DNA of 64,000 bases from Lojkania enalia (GCA_010094045.1 ML986585.1:405196-469195), one strand, 5' to 3'; positions 10,668 through 22,522 are shown, counted from the first letter of the stretch. Program-made: numbers and translations. Notes: generated from the sequence alone by a model not told the origin.

Positions 10668-12722
10668 ATGCTTCAAAGGACGCCCCGGGTGATTGTGCCC
10701 ATTGCGCTTCTCGCCAGGCTCGCCGCGGCTGCACCTGCAGGTAATTTCCTTTTCTGGTTTTGAGTATCGAGATTATTCCTGCTATTCTTGTCTTTAGCAC
10801 ATTCTCCAGCTTCACAATATCATATCCTTCTTCAAGATGAGGGGATACTGACTTTGGGGACTTGATGAAGTACTTCATTTCGCCGTCGATGGACCTCGAG
10901 TCAACAATTCGATTACTACGGCCGTATCAATGGATGTACTAGCTGCAGTGACTCCAACCGCTGTAGTTTATTCTTATCCTCCTCTTGTCACGGGAATGAC
11001 AAATGTTGTCGCAGGCATCTGCCAGAAGTACGGCGCCAAACAACTGAACACTAGCGACGGGCCCTATATTGTCGAATGCGGATTGGATCGTTATGGTCAT
11101 GACATAGCCTCAGAAGAAGTTAGATCCTTCTCAGAATGCGTCAACAAGTGTGCTCAGGTCGAGGACTGCAACGTTGTCTCATACATGCCAGGACAAAATT
11201 CCGAGGACGAACCTGCCGGCTGCTATCTCAAAAAAGAGTTACCAACAGCGACATTCAATTTCGGCGTGATCAGCGCTCTCAAGAAGAAATTGGTCGACTA
11301 TAAGGTTCCGGAGACCAAAGGCTGGATCAGAATCCCCGAGCCCGAATATGCGGCTGCTGCTGCTGTTGCTGCTGCTGACCCAGAGCCTGTGCCTGAAGAG
11401 GTGGTGCTCAGTTCGGAAACAAGCCTCCTCGCTACGTTGACGGCGAACAGCTCCTCTATTACATTAATTAAAGCACCGACTACCTCCGCATATACCACTA
11501 CGTCAACGAAGCCAATCCAGTCGGGCTTTACCTGGCCGACGGCAGGATGGAATCAAACCAACACTTCTTCATTCAATTATTTATTCCCCACTTGCACCGT
11601 GCCACTACAACCCTTGACGATAACTACCTCTGGAGTTTCAGTGGCCACTGTGACGGCCATTGCCAGCAACCACACTACCACCAATAGCTCAGTGTCTTCA
11701 TGGTGGAACAATTGCACTAACGCTACGAGCACTCCGCAAGCAGGCCTCTGCGTACCACGGCCACTGATCAACGGCACGACAACGCTGCAAATCGCTTTTG
11801 AGTCAACCCCTAGGTCAACCCCTCTATTGACTCAATCAACATATCAGCCAACATCTCAGTCAACTTCGAAACAGGCGCTGGAATTGCCTTCGGAGTTCCC
11901 CGACTTTGTTCTCACTGACATCGACGAAAACATCGTTATCGTCGAATTTAACGGCGAGATCTTCGGACAACATACCTCTTTCATAGCCACGCAGACGGAC
12001 TTGCAACCCGTACGTATATCCCTACTAACCCACGCCCAAATCCAAACCGCCCTTGATCATAAAAGCAACAACAATCTCACTAACTCTTATAACACTAGGC
12101 CGCAACCTCCCCATCTAAACCTTACACAATCTCTCTCCCTTCCAGCCTCACATACTCTACATACACCCAATCCCTCATCGTCGTCACCGAACCCTCTGGT
12201 ATCGTAACACAGACGATCGGCGCGCTGGTCCCCGCCGCAACGACAACAGTAGCCGAAACCGAAACCGAAACCGAGGCGGTCACCAAGCAACATATCTCGA
12301 CAACCAACGTACTAGCCCTTACTTCTCCAACCACAATCTCTATCTCCGAGACCCGAACGCAAGTCGTAGCCCCGCTTCAAACGGAGACAGCAACTAGAAC
12401 AGAAACCGTGCCGACGACAGTGCCAACCACAATCCTGAAGACCTCTGTCCAGACTTCCGCACAGCTCGTATCGGAATCCACACAACCCTCCGCGCAGATC
12501 GTAACAGAATCTGTATCTACCGAGAGCTCGTTCATCAGTCCCTATCCAACACTAGAATCAACGACCGAGTCGACGACAACGACTAGTAGCGCAACGCCAA
12601 CTCGTACGTTAGGCTCGCATAGGAAATTCGGCGGGGGCGGGAAGAAGAAAGGTGTCGCCGTCGCGGTGAAGCCGAGCTTCTTGCTTGCGGTGGTTGGTGG
12701 GGTTTTCGGGGTGGTGCTGTAG
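10668..12722 (+). CDS. Secreted, GPI-anchored cell-wall-type protein with PAN/Apple-like domain
   Basis: Spliced from exons 10668-10740, 10871-12009 and 12099-12722, giving 611 residues. Exon 1 encodes a signal peptide (MLQRTPRVIVPIALLARLAA, cleaved near AAAAPA), which is why I prefer this start to the ATG at 10930. Residues about 55-145 hold a cysteine module (GICQKYGA, VECGLDRYG, FSECVNKCAQVEDCNVVSYM, AGCYLKK) with the spacing of PAN/Apple domains, which bind protein or carbohydrate. A long Ser/Thr-rich, N-glycosylation-rich stalk follows, with TETETETEAVT and PTTVPTTILKTS stretches. The C-terminus is a small-residue plus hydrophobic tail (KPSFLLAVVGGVFGVVL) typical of GPI attachment. An alanine run (AAAAAVAAA) sits near residue 175. 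Likely located at plasma membrane or wall; the ligand is unknown. Confidence 0.8.
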
Positions 12723-14382
12723 ATGGCTCCTTCATCCCTTCCTTCATCTCCTTTTTTTTTTCTTGGTGGAAGGGTGTTCGGCTGTAGTTGTCCTTTAGAA
12801 AAGTTAGAATTGTACTGTAAGTCTAACGTTATGGGGAATATTACGGAGAGATTGCGGGGCTGGAGGCTTTTTTTCCTTTTGGTCGGCATAGATGGGACAT
12901 TGTTGAATAGAAATCCACAGAGGCTGGATATGTGTAGTGATGTCCGCTACTTGTCATGTGCGTTTTGCTACGGCCTGACTTCTATCTACAATTATTCTAT
13001 GTTGCTTGGCCCGTCGCTGAGTCTTCGCAAATAAATCCAATCCGTTTGGATTCTCCAAGTTTAGGATTCTGAATCCATGGACTGAGTATTGTAACATGTA
13101 AGTAGAGCTGACAGCCACGAACCACGCCCTAATCCCCTTATCACTCTATATTGCCAAGAGAAAGTTTTAGGGTTGTGAGTCCTGGCGGTCGTCCCTTGTA
13201 AATGGACTGTTGAGTAGAAGTGGGTCGCCGTGTAGGCTCTGTTGGGCGGGGGTAGGGGTTTTTGGAGAATTCTGGCTCTAGAACCATGTCCATTCTCATC
13301 ATTACTATTTTTATAATAGGTCGAATGTGGCACGGTGTGTGAACAGCAAGGTAGAGGAGTGAGAAGAGGGTGTAAAGGGGAGTGGAAATGGATATCATAT
13401 GGTTGGAGATTGAGGCATAGCGTTTTTGAAATAAAGGAAGAGGATCAGGTGACCAGAGGTTGGTTTCTGTGGAGTAGACAATATGTTGGGTTTTTTGGCG
13501 GTTGTGAGGTTCGATGGGCTAGTTGGGTAAAAGGGATACCGGGACCGGAGAAGGAGAGAGTAGCCAAGTTTCTAAGTGATGTTTGGGGTTTAATGGCTCT
13601 AGGAACGAAATCTCGTCGAGGACCCATATGACTAGGGAAATACATACTGGGTTGAGCAACCAGGTATGTACATATCTTTGGCCGGCAGTCGTGTAACCGA
13701 TTATTCATATTGCAGCAGTGAAAATATCAAGTATGAAGCTTAAAAGCAGCTGCCCCCGCATCTTCCCCAGACTTGGAAAGATTCTAGATAAGTCAGATAG
13801 TCCAACATTGCACATAAGCGAAGGAATGACCACATCCTACAATTTTTCCGAGATCGGAGGTTAACAGGTAAATATGAACCATCTTTTAGCAATGTACCGT
13901 GAGTTCTTGTTTCAGTCTCTCAAGATTCCATAATGGGCCTAAGTCGAGTTAATTAAGCTAGACATGTATCTCACACTTCCTAATGATTAGTGAGAGGCGG
14001 GACTTGCTTCGTTCCTCATGCTGCTGAAGAGGTCCTGGGTTGTTTGTCATCTGCTAATGGATGTTTATATGACATCAAGGCTATTATTAGAAACAAAACG
14101 TGCCATTGGTCAGATTAAAAAAAGCATAATTACCAAATTCGACAATCTGCGGAAACGGGCTGATTGGCAGAACGAACATAGTCTTCTCCCCACCGCAAGA
14201 AATAATCATAGCATTGCAGAGCAGAATTTCATTTTATAGCAGATATTCATTTCAAATTGCAGCTCAATACAAAACAATCTCTCTTTCAAAATCAAGATCA
14301 ACTATACCTCCCAATTCCCAATCCAAATTCCCACACACTCATCATATCCCCAAAATCTCCCTTCAATTCATCCCCATTACAC
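12723..14382. other. Intergenic region, no supported gene
   Basis: About 1.65 kb between two convergent secreted-protein genes. Short frames on both strands (for example a minus-strand 87-codon frame at 13445-13708 with an ATG) have no signal peptide, motif or splice partner. Nothing is supported. Confidence 0.45.
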
Positions 14383-14895
14383 CTAATTGTGAGTCGGCCT
14401 CGCTCTCGGCGTCGTACATGTCTGACTGACCACCGTCCAACTTGTCGCACACCCCGTCGGACACGCCGTATAGCACTGTGCATAAACCGTATCGGTTGCC
14501 GTCCTAGTGCAACACGGATCCGTAATACAAGGCTGGGTGATAGTGCTAAGATGCAAGCACATGGGCCTGGTGCACGTCTTGGTATCGAATGCGCAAGTGG
14601 ACCATGGCGCCGGCTCGTCAACCCGCGTAATGAAGGTTGGACAGTAGCGCTCCCGAACCCCGGTTGTTGTGTATGTGGTTGTTGTGAGATGGGATTTTAT
14701 GATGGTTTTGGTGGTAGTGTAGGTTTGGGAGGTTACGTAGCTGAAGGAGGTGGAGGCAGGGCAGGTGGGGAGAGGCGGGTGGTAGAGGCTTGTTAGGGGG
14801 TTGGCTGCTATGAGGGTGCTGGGGCTATTAGATTGGTATTTGGGCCATAGGGTGTGGGCGGCTTACCAAAAGCTAAGGATTACTGCGAGAAGCAT
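14383..14895 (-). CDS. Small secreted protein with 12 cysteines, effector-like
   Basis: Two exons on the minus strand, 14895-14867 (29 nt) and 14818-14383, give 154 residues. The short first exon is easily missed. The donor GTAAGC and acceptor CCCCAG are canonical and the frame closes exactly. Exon 1 plus the first codons of exon 2 encode a signal peptide (MLLAVILSFCTLIAANPLTS). The mature protein starts Thr/Tyr/Ser-rich (TSQTYTTTKTIIKSHLTTTT) and then has a dense cysteine region. Cysteines lie at 29, 69, 85, 92, 97, 107, 112, 113, 125, 129, 133 and 144: an even number, including one CC pair, consistent with disulfide pairing. I recognise no family. Small, secreted and cysteine-rich is the profile of fungal effectors or surface proteins, but that role is inference. 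Confidence 0.72.
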
Positions 14896-15708
14896 TCTGG
14901 ATTCTTTTTGATCTTACTTCGTTGGTATACTAATGAATTTTGATCAGGAATGGGGAACTGTTCATATTTATGACCCAAACGGTCCGATATTAGGTCTCGA
15001 TCTTGGCCGATTAATTCAACCGCATGACCACAGCATAAAAGAATGCGAACCAAATGCGAAATCACGAGAACAACTTGAGGGGCGTTAGCGTATATACAAG
15101 TCCTCGTATCCAGTCTGGGCTGACCTAATTGAAGCTCAGCCATATACGGATCCACTGAAGAATTACTAGATTCATACTTGGAAAGTATCTTGGCGAAGTT
15201 AAATCCCCGTATGGTGATGACCACATCACGATACGGGAGTGGCGTTCGGATGTGGAGAGACCATGCTATTCTTAGGCTAAAATTACATAGACACAATATT
15301 GAATACGATCTTCGTACCTACAACTATGCGCTCTTTAAATGAGCTCAAAAATTCTCCTTGTTCTACTAGCGCGGGGGAGTGACTCCGCGGCTTAAAAATT
15401 AGAGAATGTCCAGGGATCCAATCCATGGGTTGATGTGGAGGATGAATTTGGTTTGTTGCAGCGTGAAATAAATAGAAATCGCAATAGCTCGGAGACAGTA
15501 TAGATGGTACCTAAAAGTAGGATTCGCCGACAAATATACTCGGGAAGTATTGCGCAAATGTTGTTCCTAAGCCTTAAGCTATAATCGTACGCTTCCGAGT
15601 TCACGAATGCTTCGTATGCCTGGTGTGCCAACAGACTCTCCCTTGCCAAACGCCGTAGATGCCAAGTTTACTATACACGAATTTATAGTCGGTCGACCAG
15701 TGGTATGA
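14896..15708. other. Intergenic region, no supported gene
   Basis: About 0.8 kb upstream of the secreted cysteine-rich protein and downstream of uS12m. A minus-strand open frame of about 138 codons (14880-15296) lacks an ATG and has no recognisable motif. Confidence 0.45.
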
Positions 15709-16358
15709 TTAAGCTGCCTGCTTAGGTTTCTTCGTCCCGTATTTCGACCTTGATGTGATTCGATTACCGACACCACCCTACACATTGTTAGCCAAAGGCA
15801 ACTGCAATTGCTCATAGTAGGCTTACTAAATCCAATGCCCCTCTGACTAGGTGGTATTTCACACCAGGGCAATCCTGAGCTCTGCCTCCTCTTACCATGA
15901 CGACGGAGTGCTGCTGTACGTTGTGACCTGACCCCACGTTAGCACCCATACCCATTCCCGGTATCAGGCAGCCTTCATAAACCTGAGATATGTATACCTT
16001 CTCCAGGAATGTATGCAGTCACAACTTTGCCGCTGCTCAACCTGACTCTTGCAATCTTCCTCTCCCCCGAGTTCGGTTTTTTGGGCTTTGTTGTGCCGAC
16101 CTTCAGACATACACCCTTCATCTCCGGCCTGTTTACCAGGGCAGGAGACCTGGGCTTCCACTGTCGAAGGTCATGACGGCCGTCGCGGCGGACCTGGTTC
16201 AATGTGCATTTGGGTCGCGAAGCGGATGCGGAGAAGGTGCGGGATGTCGTATTCTGCACGAAGACGGCAATTGAGGGTCGCGCCGGTCGAATTGGCGGGA
16301 ATATAGTCTTATGTGGGAAGGCCGGTCGCACGAGACGTCGCAGGACCTGTAAAGGCAT
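15709..16358 (-). CDS. Mitochondrial small-subunit ribosomal protein uS12m
   Basis: Decoding-centre protein of the mitochondrial 37S subunit. Three exons on the minus strand (16358-15998, 15927-15827, 15777-15709) give 176 residues. The start at 16358 ([17 protein letters not shown]) is the first in-frame ATG and begins a basic presequence. Family motifs are clear: [84 protein letters not shown], then [14 protein letters not shown]. The PNS decoding loop is intact. The join at GEG|HNVQQ restores the expected S12 sequence. One oddity: the segment [18 protein letters not shown] between NQV and SPAL differs from the usual basic RRGCRK...-like stretch, as if locally diverged or affected by compensating small indels. 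Confidence 0.94.
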
Positions 16359-16841
16359 GGCGGGTAGTGTGGTTGTCGATGGGCGATGGCATTGCAAAAA
16401 GTTCCAGGGCTTAAGATCTAGGTTGGCGAAATTACGGTCCGTGCACGTGGCTTCTTAACATCCCTCCGGCAAGGCTGTCGAGGATCACACTCTGGTTTTT
16501 GAAGCATCTAATGTCTACTGCGTTTCTCGTGAGCTCAGAGGAAAACGCGTTCTTCAGGCGGCTACACTGCCAAATTTTATCCTAGGCTGCTCTGCGTGTG
16601 CAGAAGGCAGCCACATTCTGGTCACCAACATATATAGCATGCTCCGCGGTTGTCAGCATAACAAACCCAACATTGTATCCCACCTAACGCTTCCTCGTTG
16701 GACAATACTTCAAAAATTTCCCCAATAGGCCGGTCCACGTTCTCCTTTGAGGCCGGTCGCTCTCTTGAATCGGAAGAGACCAACGCGGACACAGGCGCTC
16801 AAACACCTCCTCAAAATACCTTCCATATCCAACCCTTCGAA
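16359..16841. other. Divergent promoter region
   Basis: About 480 bases between the uS12m start and the F-box-like gene. It contains ATATATAG at about 16630. The reading frame of the plus-strand gene stays open upstream to about 16698 but without an ATG. Confidence 0.45.
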
Positions 16842-17756
16842 ATGTCTCTCACGGTTCCCAAAAACCTCCAATCCTTTTCGTCGCTCTTTCTCCGCCTCCC
16901 CCGCGAACTTCGCGACCTGGTATACCCAGATGTCGTCAACCAATCTTCCCCTATCCCCCTATCCAACCCAGAGCCGCATCCCATCACAAACCCTTTATTA
17001 TCAAACGCTACAGTCGCCACCGAAGCCCTCGAGGCTTTCTATGCCAATAACACCTTCATCGTCCCTATTCCGTCTACCTTTGGAGCTCCACCGACCTGGA
17101 CCGCACACCCCCATCTCCAATTTATCCGCCGCGTAATCGCCACCGCCGACGAAGCCTTCAACATCCACGATGGGAACTGCCTCCAACGCCTCTCAGAAAC
17201 AATGGCGCCCACCGAAATCCTACACCAATACTCCTACTGGACATCTCTCCTTTCCCTCACTTCACTTCAATCCCTAACCATCCACATGGAAAAGCGCGCC
17301 AATCTTTCCCTAAAGTCCGTAGAGTTTGCCCCAACCCTCTACATACTACGTTCCCGTTCCCCTCCTCCCGATATCCAGTTCTGCATCTCTTTTGACGTGC
17401 GGCTGAAGGAGTTGTGGGACTATCCGTTCTGGGACGATTTTTATACTGAATCGAATCCGATGCCGGTATCACTGGCAAGGGATTATGAGCCTGCGGGTTG
17501 GATCGATATGTCTGAGCTGTTTGGTCCAGCGACGGAAGAAGATAGAAAGTATGTTGAGGAGTATTTGCCGGATAGAGTCATGCCCGAGGGACGCAATGTG
17601 CAGACTGGATTGCTGGATTGTAGTCCGGATGAGAGAAGGGCGTTGGCGAAGCATTATGTGGTCAGTGAGCCTGAGTTGCTCAGGGTAATGATGGAGGAAC
17701 ATTATGAGTTCTGGAAGAAATATAAGAGCATCGAGGCGGAGGGTGTTCTTAAATAA
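16842..17756 (+). CDS. F-box-like fungal protein of unknown function
   Basis: Single exon, 304 residues, from the first in-frame ATG (MSLTVPKNLQSFSSLF). Residues 16-30 read LFLRLPRELRDLVYPD, the LxxLPxELRxxIY signature that opens many fungal F-box/DUF7730-like proteins. The next part gives the usual pattern of these families: a conserved phrase on assembly of paralogue-specific strands (ATEALEAFYANNTFIVPIP, then HLQFIRRVIATADEAFNIHD) and a hydrophobic SLTSLQSLTIHM strand. The C-terminus is acidic with a predicted helix (LRVMMEEHYEFWKKYKSIEA). If it is a true F-box protein it would recruit substrates to an SCF ubiquitin ligase, but the F-box is degenerate and the target is unknown. Confidence 0.7.
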   Translation: MSLTVPKNLQSFSSLFLRLPRELRDLVYPDVVNQSSPIPLSNPEPHPITNPLLSNATVATEALEAFYANNTFIVPIPSTFGAPPTWTAHPHLQFIRRVIATADEAFNIHDGNCLQRLSETMAPTEILHQYSYWTSLLSLTSLQSLTIHMEKRANLSLKSVEFAPTLYILRSRSPPPDIQFCISFDVRLKELWDYPFWDDFYTESNPMPVSLARDYEPAGWIDMSELFGPATEEDRKYVEEYLPDRVMPEGRNVQTGLLDCSPDERRALAKHYVVSEPELLRVMMEEHYEFWKKYKSIEAEGVLK

Positions 17757-18117
17757 GAGAGGCGAAGGTGGAGGTTTCGACGAGAAGGAGGATCAGGAGT
17801 TGGTTTGAAAAATGTGGAAAGTCCATAGAAATTCATGCTGCAGCTATTAGCCAACTGATGTCTGACTCATAGTCTTTATCATTCTCGTAATAGATGTGCA
17901 TCAAAGTATGAATATACAACGAAGTCGTTCGTCTACCCCTCTACAAATGTTCCATTGCACAAACAAGTTGGGTCATGGCAGCCAGGAACCCACCTCTAGA
18001 CCCAAGCATCTTAACGCCAATAATATCTGTCCCAGCATGCCAGCTAGTCTAGTCCCATAACTCCGCACTAATCATCCAATTTTCCAATACAACAAATCAG
18101 TAACGAGGCCCAGCCAC
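17757..18117. other. Convergent 3' flanks
   Basis: About 360 bases between two convergent genes; no open frame or element supported. Confidence 0.5.
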
Positions 18118-19488
18118 CTAACCCTTAGTCGCAGGCCTAACTCCAAACCTCATCTCCCTCGCCGTCTTCTTCCCAGCCTTCTGCCTCAACTCTCTCTTCA
18201 CGCCATCCAAAAACCCCTCATTCGCCCATGCTTGACTTGCATCCCAAACCATAACACCCCCAAACTTGTCGCTTCTGCCACTTTCCCCAATGACCTTCCC
18301 CAACTCGGCATGATGCACGTAGCCCCCGCCCGCACTGCTACTCGCGGGAACGCCGACATACAACCTGACATTGCGATTCGGCGCCTTCTCGCGCGCCCAC
18401 TGCGCCCACGTGTCGAAGTTATAGTGGCCCGCCGCGAAGTTCTTGACCCCGCAGAAGTTATTGTAGAATTGTATGAAGAGCATATCTAGCGGCACGTTAT
18501 CGATGATATCCTTATCAGCCTGGTCCGGGAAGACGCATTGCGGGGCGGCGGTTAAGAAGAAATGACGACCCGTACGAGATGTATATTCATCTATTCTCTG
18601 GCGTAACCGCGAGGCGAAGGGCTCCATGTTGCTGACAGTGGACTCGAAGTCGAAGTCGAAGCCGTCGAGGGAGGCGTAGCCGAAAGGCCGCGGGTCCGAG
18701 GGGTGTGGCCAGTTTTGCGGCGGTCCGAAGATGGCCCATATTTTGTCGGCGGCAGTGGTGGCGGCTTCGGGCGAAGTGAATCCGGCTTCGGTGTAGACAG
18801 CACCGCCAAGGGAGAGGAGGATGGTTTTGCCTTTTCGGATTTGGCAGTATTGTATGTCGGTTCTAAGAGTTGTTAGTATGATTGGGATGTGGGTTGGGGT
18901 GGCCTGTTTTGCATAGCAAAGGAGATGAGGGATTTGCTTACTCTACCTCAGGGCACTTGAATAGATTTGTGCCTGTGATGGTTTCACATTTGTCGCCCTG
19001 ATTGGCGAGATTCTGTGTCGTTTCAGTAGGTGGAGGTCTTGAATAATAGATGGTAGAAGCTTCTTACAAGGACCGGCATGTCACCAGGGCCATTGAACTG
19101 AATCAAGAATGAAACGAGGATGATCTGGGCCTGAAGTTAGAGACAAATGTGCTACTACACCAAGAATATCATGTGACCTACGTCGACATCAGGGTCTAGA
19201 ATTAGGAGTTAGCACGACGTACATTGCGAAGGATATCAGCTGACTTGCTATCACAGTACATTGAAAGGCGATTCTGAGTTTCATTCTGGCCTGCAGAATT
19301 CTGACCTGTGATACGTTTAGAGAACTAGTAAGGTAATATCATCCATTTCTCATGCATGGTTATTGCTTACCCCAATACAGGGCGATGTTGGACTTCGAGT
19401 CAAGGCCATGGAGATGGTGGCTAGCGTCGACAGCCAGGACGCTACCGACGCCGGCGAGAAGGAGAGACAGTATGGTAAATACGCGCAT
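18118..19488 (-). CDS. Secreted GH18 class III chitinase (six exons, includes 14-nt exon and GC-AG intron)
   Basis: Endochitinase hydrolysing beta-1,4-N-acetylglucosamine chains. Minus-strand exons are 19488-19371, 19305-19249, 19195-19182, 19130-19068, 19012-18942 and 18862-18118, giving 355 residues. A signal peptide (MRVFTILSLLLAGVGSVLA) is followed by the TIM-barrel start NIALYWGQNSAGQNETQNRL, then VSFLIQFNGPG, the substrate-binding LLSLGGA strand and the catalytic DxxDxDxE motif as DGFDFDFE (Glu is the acid/base). A later strand reads FIQFYNNFCG. This is the plant-like class III layout with no carbohydrate-binding module and no GPI tail. Intron 2 starts GCAAGT rather than GT and is followed by a 14-nt exon encoding the NPDVD junction; both are needed to keep the family sequence in frame. 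Likely roles are wall remodelling or chitin nutrition. Confidence 0.93.
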
Positions 19489-20924
19489 AGCGTTTGCATT
19501 CAAGGAGTGTCGGGTGTTGATATCAAGTTACTGAAGGAAAGCCTATGGATATCTAAGGAGGGAAAGATTGGAGAATCATAGGAGAGATTATGGGGAGCTT
19601 TATATAATATATAGGCTAGCATAGAGGCTAAGGCCATGACATATCTATCCGTGTGACGGCTCGTATGCGTCGAAAAGTTTCCAGTCTGCCTTGTTTTTCC
19701 CAACAGGAATTCTAGAGAGCAAGTTTTGTAAGGTGGGGCTAGAGTGAAAGGAATACAATTATGCCGCGGCCATGGGAATGTCATTCACGTTGAGGAGTGA
19801 GAGTCCATTGTCACGCCTGTACTATGAGTTCCTTGTCTCAGCTATATTGCGGTGAAATGCAACATGGTAAGCTAGTGCTTCGTTACATCGGGCGAGCAGG
19901 ATGAAATGGAAGTCTAAGATTCGGCAGACTTACCGCAGTAAATCAAAAACGACCAGAAGAAATTTCGAAATGCAAAAGCCTCCAAGGTTATTGCCGAATG
20001 TATCACCATATGACGATAAACTCGAAGTTCGCATCATAGTTCGTATATACACAGTTCTACTGCAATTTTCTCTCCGCCGCTGACTTTGTGCTACGCCACT
20101 GATCGAGGGAGTGCCTAAAGTTCAAAGGTCCAATTATTTTTACATCATCATCCTACCAACTAGGCGTTCTAGGGAATGTGACAAGTGAGATAGCAAGCGG
20201 AAATAAACGACTGTACTAAGGAGAGCAGGATACAAAATTTAAGTACCGGCGATCGTGATCAAAAGTGGACATACCACGCTAAATACCTAGACTAACATAC
20301 GGTCGGTACCATGCAACAACATCGCACAGGTAGATAAGAGAGAACGAAGGTAATCTTTTGTGACCGGTCCGAAAAGAGCTAAAGAATGGCTCCGGCTGGG
20401 GAACTCTCAAGCCTAAGCGGCATATTTAACCTCCTAATTGGGAAATAATAGCGAAGAGAAGACCGGAAATGAGCCCTAAATGTCTCGTAGGTATCTTAGA
20501 AGAATAAATGAACCATTCTACTCGTACGTGACAGCTATGTCCGATGACTGGTAGTGGGGTTTGAGAAACCTATCACAAATGAGAGCTAGATAGATTGCTT
20601 GTCCACCAATAATCATTAATCGAATATGGGAGGCTATGCACGGACTGGTTTAGAGTAGCGAAGAGAGGGGAGGCGTTAGCTTAAGCAAAGGCTTAATCAG
20701 TGTAATCCTCTTGGCTTGTAGCGAGGGTTGACAGTGTAGTCGAAGATAGTTGTCAGCGGATGGTTTGTACTAGATGTTAGGTGACGCCTTCCTTTTCTAG
20801 ATCGCCACCGTGACCAATCACATACCACAGTCACAGTACATGGATCTGGTACGTCAATGCCATTAATTTAGGCTCTTCATTGTTAGAGCCGCAAAATCGC
20901 ATTGAAGATGCGTTAAACTAACGC
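19489..20924. other. Intergenic region, no supported gene
   Basis: About 1.4 kb between the chitinase promoter and the 3' end of NMD3. A TATA-like TTATATAATATATAG lies at about 19599-19614, some 110-120 bases upstream of the chitinase start, and is a plausible promoter element. No coding feature is supported. Confidence 0.5.
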
Positions 20925-22522
20925 TTACGGATCTTCCATTGTCAGGTCCTCAAGGTCATCTAGCAACTGCTCCATCGGTATCGCCAGACCTTCATCATCC
21001 TCTTCATACTCGCTCTCTTCAACATCCATTGCGTCGGCTTGTTGTTGTTGCTGCTGCTGCTGTTGCTGCTGTGCTTTGTACAGCGCCAAGCCCGCACGGA
21101 ACTCTGCATCTTCTTCAACGTCGCGCAAAAACATCTCAAAGTCGCGGTCCATGCGGTCTTGATCCTGTTTCCTAGGTAGCATCTCTGACTCTTCCTTGGC
21201 CATACGCTTGAGGCGCCAGTTCCTGCTCTTTCCCTTCTTCTTGCGGGCGTAATGCTTCTTGACGAGGATAACATCGGGGATGGTAGATGCATATTTGCTG
21301 TCTTCTAAGGCATCGAAGAGTGGGTTGTTGAAATTTGTGCCATTGAACTGGTATCCCATTACCGAGTCACCAACATGGATAATCCCACCAAGGTGTGTTC
21401 GCGTGTAGTAAGTCTGATCGCTCGAACCCATGTCCGATGCACGTGCTACGGTTGCTTCAGCAAGGAAGTAGCGGCCCTTTTGTTGACCCAGTGGTTCGAT
21501 ATCGAGAACAATGAATTCAACTAGATCTTGAACATCTGCTAGTGGTCGGAATGGGGCTCTCCAGTAGATCTCGGTCGAGATATCTGCTGTCTGCAGAGTT
21601 GCAGGGTCTAGTAGATTGATAGAGGTACCCACACGGTGGCAGATTGTTATAGGAGAGATATTACCAACTTTCTTTGCCATTGGGATTGGAAGTACGACGA
21701 GATCATCTCTGCACTGAATTCTGAATTAGACGAGATAGTATGTTGAATTTGTGAAATACTCACGATTGGCACAATTTCCGCGCTGTATGAAAATTTGTAG
21801 GACTTCGTGCTCGTATGAATATCCATGCTAATCAACTCCTGACTCTTCTTGACGTTAACTGGAACGACCGCCTTTAAGAAATCTACGAAGGCTTCGGCGT
21901 GGTTCCTCTGAGCAAAGAAAAAGTCGATACCGTCGTGGACCTCCTTGATATTGATGGTGTCTTTATGCGCCGAATGCTTCAGGATAAGCTGCTCCAAGTA
22001 CAAAAAAGTTCTCTTGTGCGGCACTTTCTGGCGGACCTGGACGACAGCTCTCCACGTATTATGCGTATAACTCTTTGCGCAATCCGGGCATTGATGGTAG
22101 TTCTGGACGTATGTGACTTCAAATGATTGCTGCATGATAGCGCCCTCATTGATCTCCTGCTGAACGGTAATCTTGACCTTTATCCTCCTAGAATGGGGCT
22201 CGGTCCAGATGAAGCTAGCATCGATTATTCGTAGTTTATTTAGTCCTCGAAGCTTGCGCAGGCATAGTGCTAATAGTTCTCTGCTTTCTGGCGCCGCTAC
22301 GACCCACGAACTCGGTGGAGACAGCCATCGATCGCAGTCACGGCACATGTGCAGGGTAGCCTCTCGCTGAATTCCTTCCGTAACGTCGGTCTTCAGTTTA
22401 ATACAGTCGTAACAGAAAGCCCCGGATATTGTGCCATCTACCGGCGCTCCACAATCCGCGCAGAGAATTGTGGCCGCACTCTTTGTTCCAGGGTTGAAGT
22501 GGACAGGGTTGTCGACATCCAT
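20925..22522 (-). CDS. nmd3: 60S ribosomal export adaptor NMD3
   Basis: Shuttling adaptor linking the pre-60S subunit to the CRM1 exportin. Exons 22522-21764 and 21713-20925 give 515 residues; the first ATG (MDVDNPVHFNPGTKSAATIL) fits the family start. Zinc-binding CxxC pairs are visible: CADCG, CYDCI, CRDCD and, later, CPDC in YHQCPDCAKSYT. The central segments SWVVAAPESRELLALCLRKL and VPHKRTFLYLEQLILKHSAH are typical NMD3, as is the C-terminal domain (ICHRVGTSINLLDP, RTHLGGIIHVGDSVMGYQFN, ILVKKHYARKKKG). The tail has a 12-residue polyglutamine run and an acidic stretch ending in a Leu-rich segment (LAIPMEQLLDDLEDLTM) that resembles the nuclear export signal. It is divergent from ATP25 with 323 bases between starts. 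Confidence 0.96.
21041..21073. repeat. CAG/CAA repeat in NMD3 (polyglutamine)
   Basis: Mixed CAG/CAA tandem (read on the minus strand) encoding about 12 glutamines in the NMD3 C-terminal tail, a likely length-variable site. Confidence 0.8.

Noticed and set aside
10930..12207. Unspliced start of the GPI-anchored protein at ATG 10930
   Set aside because: It would lack a signal peptide and the GPI tail; splicing to 10668-10740 and 12099-12722 supplies both in phase.
16698..16841. Upstream extension of the F-box-like gene
   Set aside because: Open frame but it begins only with TTG; the first ATG is at 16842 and the F-box-like motif follows it normally.
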